Positions 1-12,100 of a stretch of DNA of 64,000 bases are shown one piece after another (position 1 is the first letter of the stretch; the number at the start of each line of letters is the position of its first letter). Both the position numbers and the translations under genes were made by a program. The stretch spans positions 42,453,549-42,517,548 of the forward strand of contig CP136067.1 in assembly GCA_032622095.1 (NCBI GenBank), written 5' to 3'. The DNA is from Siphonodentalium dalli (lineage: Eukaryota; Mollusca; Scaphopoda; Gadilida; Siphonodentaliidae). The notes beneath the pieces are model-generated. The model was not told where the DNA came from. It saw only the letters and a program-made list of their open reading frames with translations, and searched no databases.

Positions 1-50
1 AAATGATTGATATATATGTATAAAGGAAATAATTTGAACTTTGCTTACAG

Positions 51-143
51 ACCCGCTGAGACCGACGACAGCAGAGAAGCGAGATCAAGAAAAGAAAAGA
101 CAAGAAGAGCAGGATGCTATAAAACCAACTCAACGAAAACCAA
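51..143 (+). CDS. PLK1: PLK1 exon: kinase to polo-box linker
   Basis: The acceptor TTGCTTACAG ends at 50 and the donor GTAAGA begins at 144. The first two bases complete a codon from the previous exon; 30 full codons and one base follow. The peptide ([20 protein letters not shown], then more) is a low-complexity Lys/Arg/Glu/Gln linker, as expected between the kinase and polo-box domains. Assignment rests on phase and position rather than on sequence conservation. Confidence 0.8.
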
Positions 144-3100
144 GTAAGATCTCAAGTACATGTAGCATCACAAATACACAAAGTACATGGCGGGAGCTGC
201 GCTGGTGCAGCATTAAAGATCTTGTGCCAGTGCATTCTCTTATATATGCAAGGCTCCCTTTGGGAGACTGATATATATAAGATAATGCATTGGCCCACAG
301 GGTTTTTGCAAAATTTCAGGAAGCTCCAGTCATGGAAGGGTTAATTTGCTTGCAGAAATTCCTCACACAGAAATTTATAAAATAAAATAAAAAAGTGCCC
401 ATGTATATTGCAACTTATTTATTCTAAGAAAAGATACAATGGACATAAAATAAAGTTATATGCATGATTATGAATTACGATGTGACAATTTGGCTCTGCA
501 AATAGTATAGCCTGTAATTTCCCTCAAGTATATGTTTCTATTTATAAATTCTATTGAAATGCATGTATTGGAAACCAATGTATCCACTGATAAGAATTAA
601 TATTTCATCCCATATATCAGTGAAATAGTGCGCCCAGGGAAGGATCCAGATAATTTTTGGGGACACCTGTTCTGTATTTGAGGATGTGCCCATATAAATT
701 TGGATGTTAAAATATTCAGTACTGGATACTTGATTGTGCAAATAAAGGCTCCATATTATAGACTATATATCATCTGCGGGCTGATGATTTGCATTACTAG
801 TACATTTTGTTGAATTATAGAAAAATTCCTTGAAAATATGGAAGATCCAACTTGAATAACTACTATCTACATGGAATTTGGGGACATTTGGGTCTCTATA
901 GTTTGGGCACCCAAACCTGTAACAGGTATCAAAACATCCCTGGATCCTTCTCTGAGTGCGCCCCTAACGTATTTAATGATTCATACACTGTATGTGTACC
1001 ATGGACATATTTGAAATTTGTTTCCCCAATTGTAATTCCCAAAAGTAGAACCCTACGTAGTTTTGTCCAGACAGAATGGCAGTGATAATAAAGATGCAGT
1101 GATGGCTCTCTCTGCAATTTGATACACAGAAGCATTCAATAGAGAGTAATCGATTGGTTTTGATGATTAGGTGAAATAACTCACGAGGAGAGTCGGGCCT
1201 GGTGAAACTCGAGCGAGCGGAGCAAACAAGTGTTTCACCAATAGGTCCGACTCATGTCATGTTATCATCGAAACCAATTGATTATTCTGTTTATTCCACA
1301 CTTTCTATCAAACTTTTTTGATTTTATAGATACTTATATGTGACAAAATAGTCCTGATAAGCTAATTGATTATCCTGTGTTGAGCCTCAACTTTCAGTTG
1401 CATGGATGAAGGGTTCATTTGAATATTTGTGACGTAATGATTACGCTTGACTTAATTTTTCGTCATTAGAACTCTCCCAACAAACCGGCCAAAACCGGCC
1501 AAATAAAGCTTCAACAGCGTAAAATATCATCGGTCTGTCTCAATAGAACCATACAAATATGGATATCATTGGAACCGGCTCCTTGACCACATTGTGATAG
1601 TTACAGTTATGCCCTGTGCCAATGCATTCTCTTATATATGCGAGTCGACCATAGGTCGCCTCGCATATATAAGAGAATGCATTGGCCTAAAAAAAATCTT
1701 TTTTTACCATTTTTTCTTACATTCTTTAACAATTTTATAATTTTTAATGTGTTAAGCCAATGCATTCTCTTATATATGCGAGGCGACCTATGGTCGACTC
1801 GCATATATAAGAGAATGCATTGGCACAGGGCCGTTCTGTTGGGTAAAGGGTTAATACTAGAAATAGTAGATCACTCATCTGTCACATGCTCAGATTTATA
1901 TTTGAAAGCGCTCGGTCTATTTTGGATACGGAAGATGCCACATAATTATGATGAGATAAAATATGTTCAAGTATGTGAACAAAAATAGTTTCTGACATGG
2001 AGTGGAGTTAACCCTTTACCCAACAAACCGGCCAAATAAAGCTTCAACAGCCTAAAATATCTTCGGTCTGTCTCAATAGAACCATACAAATATGGATATC
2101 ATTGGAACCGGCTCCTTGATCACATTGTGATAGTTACAGTTATGCCCTATGCCAATGCATTCTCTTATATATGCGAGTCGACCATAGGTCGCCTCGCATA
2201 TATAAGAGAATGCATTGGCCTAAAAAAAAATATTCTTACATTCTTTAACAATTTTATAATTTTTAATGTATTAAGCCAATGCATTCTCTTATATATGCGA
2301 GGCGACCTATGGTCGACTCGCATATATAAGAGAATGCATTGGCACAGGGCCCTTCTGTTGGGTAAAGGGTTAAGAGCTTTCAAAATTTGCATGCTGTCAC
2401 TGGGGATGTAATTCACAGGTGTGACATTACCACTTTTAATTGACCGAGAAATCCTTATAAATCCTGATAAATCAATTATCAAATTATAGGTGTACATTAT
2501 TGTAATACTGAGGTTAATTAATTTCTTACACATTTTAGGTGACGAACCGGCAGATTTTTGGTTGTCTGACATGTATGCCCAGTTGTCAGCTGTTGTTGCT
2601 GCCAAACCATCGGAGAGATTCAATGTACAGGAGGGTATGTAATTTCAGGATGTTTTGTTCACTTTTAAAATACACAATACGTCTCCATTTTTTCCATCAC
2701 TGAATGTCCCAAAATTACTAAATAACTGAATTTATAGCTGTTATAGCTATAAATTTAAGGATTACAAAGGGAAATAAATAAAAATTCTGTTTTCTCAGGC
2801 ACCTCCCTTGACATTGAAATTTTCTGTTAAAAAGCCTCGTCAAACATTTTTTCCCAAAATTTTCTGTTAGAAATATTATATTTGAACAACAAAAGAATGT
2901 TTTGATGTTGGAGAATGAAAATAAATAGCCTCCCTCCCTCATCCCAAACTTGAGATCTAATAACCTGAGAACAATGGATATTTTATTTTAACCCTTTACC
3001 CAACAAACCGGCCAAAACCGGCCAAATAAAGCTTCAACAGCCTAAAATATCTTCGGTCTGTCTCAATAGAACCATACACATATGGATATCATTGGAACCG

Positions 3101-6100
3101 GCTCCTTGACCACATTGTGATAGTTACAGTTATGCCCTGTGCCAATGCATTCTCTTATATATGCGAGTCGACCATAGGTCGCCTCGCATATATAAGAGAA
3201 TGCATTGGCCTAAAAAAAATCTTTTTTTAACACTTTTTACCATTTTTTCTTACATTCTTTAACAATTTTATAATTTTTAATGTGTTAAGCCAATGCATTC
3301 TCTTATATATGCGAGGCGACCTATGGTCGACTCGCATATATAAGAGAATGCATTGGCACAGGGCCCTTCTGTTGGGTAAAGGGTTAATGCCTAAGGCCAA
3401 AGAAAAAATCTTATTTGAGTCTCGGACACCTCCTCATTGAAATAAATGGCCCCGCATTGGACGTTTTATTTCAATTTTTGATATTATGAAAAAGGTTTTA
3501 AAAAAAAATTGGTATGTCTTTACCAACATATGTCCATGCGAATTGAGCATTAATTGCAAAATACACGAACTCCTTAGCAAATATCTGTGTAATGTGTGAA
3601 TTAGAGCTGAAACGGTTAGACGGTTAACCGGTTAGCATCCGGTTAGCGACGTAACCGGTTAGAAAAAAATGAACCGGACGTAACCGCATCCCGTTGTCAG
3701 TTGAATGTGAACGTGAATAATCCTCAAAATATTAGGTTAAATGATGCAAAACTAATACTAAATCCCGTGTCACCGATAGTACTCTCCCCTGCCTAATAAT
3801 AGTGATGGCCAAATAATAGTGATGGTGCACATTTTCGGGTGTTATTAATAATAGTGATGGTGCCAAATAATAGTGATGGCGCACAATGATGGCATTGGAA
3901 ACAAAAACGGAACAATAACGGAACGCGCGGTTTGAAATGCTGTAATGGAGCTTATAAAACGGACCACATTAATTCAACCAGTTCTATAATGCGAAAAACA
4001 AATATAGTGGGGAAACTTCTATTATTATTTATGATAAATAAAGTTCGGCATTTTGATCAGTGACAATGAGTAAAAGGTGGAACTTGCGGGAAATTAGTTG
4101 GCATATCGGTTGCATCATCCATCAATATTTCGCTCGAGATGTAAATTAGAGTTATCTTTCTTATGTCGCACATCGGCTATTTAAAATCCGACATAAAACT
4201 TAAATCCGACATAAAACGTAAGTTGTGGTTAATAATGTGGAACTGTTGCCAAGTCATCGCATTCATAATTAAACTGTGCTTTGAATACACGGACATGTTA
4301 TTGTATTGCTTTATTGCATAGATTTAAATACATGTTCCTGTGTACACACAGAAGCTACTGCGGTGTCGTAACTTTCCATTTATAGCCAAAACCAGTCACG
4401 CATGTGTGCACACGACTCACAGCTTCTGTGTCTTCATGATAGCGCATAATTGGGTCACGATAACAGTATTGTTTGGAGAAGTCGGCCACGTCAAGTTAAA
4501 TTAGTTCATCAGTTGTCACTCAGATTAGTTTCACTGATTATTTTATAATATAAGCCTGGTGATGTGATTTTAGCATTAAGTCCCGTTTTGATAGTAGAAG
4601 TCGGTTCCGTCCCAACGATAATTAGTTGTCACTGTGTGATTATAAGCTTTGATGAGTTGTAATTAACTGCGATAATCCGTCTGTTTATACACGGACATCA
4701 TGATCTAGAGGCCTAAATCCTGTTAGGAATGAGATTCTCCCACATTCCTGTCAACTTGTCAAGTGCACTTCTATTTTTTTTAGTGAGCTGCACGTTTTTT
4801 CTAACTTTTTGACTGAAAATTCCGCGACTTTGCAAGAACTTTAAATAATCATGATGGCGCCTAATAATCGTGATGCTGTCGTATTTTTCTTTAAATAAAT
4901 AAACGTGACGTCACGTTTATTTGGCAGGAGAGAGTAGAGTGCAATGCAAGCATTAATTGGTACACGCGGTAGTATCAGATATACTTAGTAGCAATTCTCG
5001 AACTGCCTGGAAGTGTCGGCGACCTTCAATCAATTCCGACCCTTTTGAAGTTTTCTTCCGACAAAAGCACGTGTGCAGTCACTGTGTATCAATTCTGAAT
5101 GCACACAAGGAAGTGACAACGTAAAAGTGACGTTGTGTGGCAATGCGTGCTTTCGTAACTTAATAGTTAATACTGCACGAAGCAACATGGATTCAAATTG
5201 GAACCACACCACGACATACTATATATAAAACTGTTTTACAGTGGGGTTTATAAAAACTATGTAAGTCGACAAAGTTTGAAGATTGAGATCAGCTGCACAA
5301 TGTCTTCACTCTTCCCGTTCTTCCTCCGTGTTGTGATTTAATATGATCAATTCAATTGAGTGACTCAAACAGACATCGTAGTTGAAGCAACCCAAAACTT
5401 CTTCAATAATCTTCCCTTTTATCAAGGAAATTGATGCCCCATGCTACTCTGTAACTGGTTGTGCCTGTGGGACTAATTAACACTCAATTTGGCAGTAATT
5501 GCTATATGTTAAGTGATTGCATACTAAAACCGAAACCGAAACGTAAATTATATAACCTCCCAACACTTGTGTCCGCTATCATGATACCGACGAATAGCTC
5601 GAATACTGAATAGGACTGCGAGTCTGACCTAACTGACCTTCCTTTTTGTTCTCTAGTTATTACTTTCTTGTCTTTATATATAATGCATTGGAGGATACCG
5701 CTATACTTAAAGTAATTGACCACCAATAACGTGGTGTCACCCCGTTAATACCGCGGTACTATACCGCAGTATCCTCCAATACCGCGGTACTGATACCGCT
5801 TGTTAACTCGAACAAGTATGTGGGAGTAAATACCTCCCCTCAAAGTGTTCCATGAAAATCACTGCGCTATTCAAAAAAATTAATGCGGTGCCCGCTAAAA
5901 GACCGCGGTATCATTATCGCCCAATACCGTAATTCCACTGCTGTGACCACCTCGATACAGCTACCGTTTATTACCGGTATTACCGCGGTCAAGACCGGGG
6001 TATCACCCCGTTTTTCTAGTCAATTACTTTGAGAATAGCGGTATACCGGTACCAATGATGATAATGATATATTACAGATCTTTAATATATAGTTTTGTTA

Positions 6101-9100
6101 CTCGTTTTACCAATACCCATACTATTTTACTCGTTTTACAAATGCCCAAACATATGCTGATCACGGCAAATAAGCGATCTCTCCTGCCATTCACAAATTT
6201 CACTTGCTCATTCCCCCATCACGAGAGCCAGCAAAAGAACAAGGAATGCGTGCTTTTGAATATCGTTAAATGCCGTGAATAAGGTCTTTATTTCAGCTAC
6301 TACTTCTCACCTAGGTTTGTCCCTGGAGCATGGCATAATGTCGACATAATTAGTGTGAGAGAAGTCCGCTAGATATTTAGCGGTTAACCGGTTGAAATCC
6401 GGTTAACCCCGATGGTTAACCGGTTAGAAGAATGGGTCAACCGTTTCAGCTCTAGTGTGAATATTGACTGTCATGTGTACATTTTGTGACAGTCACATAG
6501 AACATTAAGTAGATGACTACACTGAAGAAATTGATTAGCTGAGCATCATAGTCTGGTGTACTAATTGTATCTCCTGAACAATTGAAAGACACCAGAGGAA
6601 ATTTATGATCACATGTTATATTGGAGAGGTGTCAATCTTTTGCATCAATAACAATTGTGAATAGTCAGGGGCATTAGAATATTATACTCAGATAATGATG
6701 AACTGTTATGGGGAAACCACCATCAGCCAATACCCAATTGTTAAAATTTAGTAATAGGCCGATTCTGATGCCGTTACCGATGATACTCTATATAGTACAA
6801 AAAGTGATGCAATATTGAATTTTGCACTTATTACAAAGAGAATAACTAGTTACTCTTTGACTTTGTGTTCTATGTGGTATTCAACTATCATAGTTCGTGT
6901 ACCGCAACAGAAATATTCACCATTTTACGCGGTCACATATAGTCAGCCAGACATGGTGTCATCAAGTACATTTCCGGGATTTCCCAGGCATCAATATGAC
7001 ATCGGTCGTCAAAATTGCTACATTTTAGTGAGTGTTGTCTGATATTTCAGTCAAGTTAATCTTGTGTAGCAAAGACGTCAAAGACCGGAATCTAATTTAA
7101 TTTCATCAAAAGGCAGATGCGGTCCTCTGAACCGCTTTGATCAGAACTTCAAACTCAAGTTCCGCGTTCCCGTTTCCTGATATATCCAAACGGTAAACAG
7201 ATTGCGCTGGCATACAGGCTGAATAAGATTTTGGGCGCAATTATTGCCTGATGGGAATAGATTCAGTGATTCACAATTTCACATCCACATGGTCCAGTGC
7301 CTGGCTCCAATATAATATGCATTATGCATATAAAAATGATACAGCTCCCAAACATTATGGGTTCAATTCTTCTGATTTGTCAATAATTCTAAAACTTGTA
7401 TTGAACAATATAGTCATGCACCCAGTGCGCTCTATAAAATATAGTCAGATTAGTTGGTGAGACCACAACGTTAAGAGTTAAGACAGACAAGTTTTCGTTT
7501 TTGGTATCTATGATCATTTCCGGGCGTTCACCACGTGGCCATGAATTTATTCCCAATTTTGCAATTTCCCATTTTATGTAAATAAAATGGCGGAAGTCCA
7601 GCACTTTTTTAATTCAGATTGTTTGGCTTCGGCAATCTGCTACGTCAATCCTTTGCAGTGGCCCAGTTTGCTTCAGCATTGCTGATTGCCATAGCCAATT
7701 ATGAGGGCTGAAAGTCAATCAACTATTTTCGGTACACAGACTATAACTTATATCAAAGTCGCCCAATGTATTGTTAATAGTTGGTTATGTTTTGACATTT
7801 ATTCACTATATTAGCCACAATATACTGTTTTAAATATAATAGACTGACCATACTTCCCAATACTTATCGTACCACACATAAAACAACTGTTTATTTTACA
7901 ATTGTTTACTCATAAAACTGAAACAATCAGAATGCCATATTTTTGCCGATGCCGATTGTAAACAGATAACCCGAATATCGGCCTATGTTGATTGCTGTTC
8001 CAGTTAATCTGTTCATCACTTTACTCAGAGGTAATCCCAATGTCATATACTAGTTGCACAATGTAATTTTTATATCAGATGAAATTAGTATATGCATAAC
8101 AAAGTTCACTCTACATTTTCTGACTATTACTAGGCAAGGGAAGCTATCCATTCTAACGATGTGCACTAAAAAATAAAAAAAATGTCCCTACATTATCGAT
8201 TCAGAAAAAAAATTGTTTGATACTCAAATAATTTTTTATTATTTTTGGCTTAATATAGAATTATGTTTGGCAGATATTTGGCATTAAAGGCACGGATGGC
8301 CTTCTCAGTGGCTATTGCTGTTAAAATAGTCACATCCGTTAAAACTGCCATAAACAGAAAGAATATTAATATATGTACATATTTTGTTCTCATAGCAATC
8401 ATAAATATCGCGTAAATAGTATGTTATTGTCAACTCCATTCGCTTTGTTATACAAGCAAATGCCAGTTTCTGAAATGTTTTTGGCTTTTGTTTACATAAC
8501 AGCATACAAACTTGACAATAACATACTATTTATGTGATATTTATGATTGGTATAAGAACAAAAGCTCTCTATATTTTAATATTCTTTCTGTTTATGGCAG
8601 TTATAACGGATGTGACAATTTTAATAGCAATACCCACCGCAAAGGCCATCCGTGCCTTTAAGTAATTGACTCAGATATTTTAGAAAGAGTCATGCACACG
8701 TCTGTATAAATATTTACTTCTGCTGTTTACAGAGGATGCAGAGGATCCAGCTTCCGTGCCGATTTACTGGGTCAGCAAATGGGTGGATTACTCTGATAAA
8801 TATGGCTTAGGCTACCAACTCTGTGATAACAGTGTCGGAGTGTTGTTCAATGACTCAACGAGGCTCATCCTCCTCGCAAACGGAGAGTAAGTTATTTTTC
8901 ATTTGCCGGTTTACCCAAAGATGGGCTCATTAAATATTTTATTGCAAAATTGTAATTTTCTAAGAGCTATTTCAATTATCCACAATTGGAAATTTAGATA
9001 GGTTTCTTTTCAAGATATAACAGGATACAGCTGTTTATTTTCTGGTAATATTTATTTTCTTTTGTAATATTTATATTCTTTGTATTATTTTACAAACTAA

Positions 9101-12100
9101 ATATGTTGGCTATCGGTGTGTAAAGTCAAATTTGACCACAAAGGAGCTGTTTAGAGGACAATAGGAATTGGTTATGAAATCAGTTTCAGCAGTTATCAAC
9201 AAGGAGCCCTTTCTATCCATTCTCCTTTCCCTATCAGGTACTAGTAGTGCTGGGCGGTATTTTGGTTTACCGATTATAGTCCGTGAGAATCATAATACTG
9301 TCACCGTTGCCGCCAAATTAGTAGAGACCTTTCCCAAAATCATGAATATGATTACGGATATGGACTATATCCTGCCAGTATACGGCCAAAATTTGATCCT
9401 TACGCACAGGGGTTCTTATGTGAGAGAAAATATACCCCACTCAGCAGGGGGGGGGGGGTGAACAAATTTCTTCCGGCACGTATGCCGGGGTGGGTGGGTG
9501 GTCAAAGCCACCCAACAAGTAATTTTTTCCGCAACTAAAAAAAAAAATTCCTGCTTGTTTTTAGTGTTTTGGCAATGAGTTGGGCTTCAAAACCACTTTG
9601 AATCAGTTTGAATGAGAGAAATAATGTAATTCTAATTGGTAAACTGACTGCAGGCAGTTATCGTGTTGTATTTTGTTGCACATTTTGAAATCCAAGATGG
9701 CCGCTGGCAGCCATGTTTTTTTTGGCCGAATGACCTCAAAATTACTCATTCCTATTTCCCCCCGCAAATCTCTGTTTTAGTGTTAAAAGGGGGGGTGGGT
9801 GTCAAAAAATGGTCGGAAAAAACTGCCGAAAACGGAAAAAAATTTGGCGGTGGGGGTGGGTGGGTACAAAAAATGATCGAAAGGGAAAAAATGCCATACG
9901 TGCCTGAATTTTTTTTCCGACCCCCCCTGCACTCAGTTCAATTGTGTGCAGATGTGTCAATGATGTGCCACCGGTCCTGCTTGGTGATGTTCTAACATTA
10001 TCCGTTTGATGTATAACACATATAAGAACATGGGATCTGAAAGACACACATTACTTTTTCCATCAAATATATGAGTGACTGAATATCGTGGAGCATATGC
10101 TGTCTCACAAATTAACCATCATAAGTAAATTGTGATGGTGTCCACCTTATTAGGTCAATATATCCTATCCATAACTGTAATAGTGATTTTTCGAACGGTC
10201 TCTATTTTTAATTGGTACACCGAAATCGCGGTTTGCATGGATATATTCAAGGTAAAATTCCATATTACTCTTTGAAATGGCATGCTTGATATTGCTTGTA
10301 GGCCAGGCTCAGTTGGCTACTTTGTTCTCTGTAGAGTCAGTTTGTGTTAAGTTTCCCATATGACTCTGATCTTGGCATTTCGTGTTAATATTGAATTTGA
10401 TTTTGGCGGGGAAAATGCTACATGCTCAGACATGGTGTGCTGGATTTTTATCTGACTACTTGTATTACTCATGACAGTGTGATATATAGCTGATCCTGTT
10501 TATAATGAAATATCAGACAACATGCATTCTATTGTTTTCCATCAAAATTAACTTTGATAAATTGTGCCATTGAAAATGTTGGAAATATATTAGTTGCACG
10601 CTCGCAATTATAACATTGGACCAATTTTGTTGTGGCGTTTATAGCAATATCAAAAGTTTGACTTTCCTTCATGCTTGATGAATCCCCAATTATCGGAATC
10701 GTATCTATGGATAATTCCCAAACACAGCGGTAAGATACATCAATTGGGGAATTCATATATATCACAAATGCCAACGTTTTTCGATAATATGAAATTTATT
10801 TCCATCTTTTTAGTATGGCTTTAGTTCTAGACCTGTTTTGTTTCCCATGATGTTAGATTTAGTTACAGAATTTTTTGCAAATAATCTAATAAGGTATACC
10901 ACAGTGTGATTTTAGAATTACTACGGTGTCTTTATCTGCCAATACCGCCCAGCGCTACAAATGGTAGAAAAGGCTACCATGGCCATGTTTCTCAAAATGG
11001 GAGGACCAGCATCATTATATTAATATCTCATATTCCAGGAACGTGCAATACATTGAGAGAGATGGCACAGAACATTACCACACAATTAAATCTTTCCCAG
11101 AAACCCTCACAAAGAAGGTCACTCTTCTCAAATACTTCCGAAATTACATGAGTGAACACCTGCTCAAGGTAAGGATAGTCTTTTGGATATAAATTCTCAG
11201 AACTGCAGCCATGTGTTACTGGCCACCGATTGGCATGACCTTCCACGATAGCAACAGTGCCATTAATTGCCGGCTCTTGACACATATGCGGCTATAGATG
11301 TGTGTATTATGTGCATTGCGATCATCTTCCCTCTTGTGTTAACTGAAAAATTATTCATGTAATATTCTTACATTTTTATGCATAAAAGATTATTCTGGTT
11401 GCGTTGTCAAGTCAAGCATCATTTATACTGTCTTCAAGATCTTTCCCTTTCACATGGAATGGATTAAAAATTATGGAACTGAGACAAATCAGGGTTTTTT
11501 TTTCAGTAACCGGCACAGAACATTAAATTACAGAGTTTTTAAACCGAATTAGATGTGAACAATTATTTATTTTACTGTGTAGTTATAGGTCTCAGACTCG
11601 TTGAAATACAATGTATATATGCAATGATTGCAATCAATGTCATTTTCAACTAAAATAAAGATTTAGTCTCCACAAAAGACTGAGAACACTATGACCAGTG
11701 ACAGATAGACAACAGGTCATGGTTTTTTGGGTGTATACAATTTCTAGTGGAATAATAACATAGTGTATAATTTTGAGAAGCACTAAACTCTTCATTGGTC
11801 CACATAAAAACTTTTTGCCCAATATGGCAATTCAAATTTTAAAAAGGTGAACCGTGAATGTCATACAGTCAGTCAGGGTATAGCGGATCACTTTTTAATT
11901 TTCCCCGTATTTCTCTGCAACTAAAAGGAATTTCCTGGATTTTTTCATTGATATTTATAGACATGTATATACTGCTTCCTCTGGAAGTAGAATTATTTGT
12001 ACCAAGTCCTCCTTTATTTCGGAAAATTAGATCGTTTGACAGGCGTAAATTGGTCAGTAGCGGACCACTTTTGTCAGTAGCGGATCACTTGCTTCAATGA

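Noticed and set aside
2165-2623. 152-codon - strand open frame
   Set aside because: It runs through a double-hairpin MITE and over the antisense of a PLK1 exon; the protein repeats the hairpin arm.
1618-3360. CRISPR-like regularly spaced palindromic repeats
   Set aside because: The repeats are terminal and internal parts of TTAA-flanked MITEs in a eukaryotic intron; there are no spacers of constant length.
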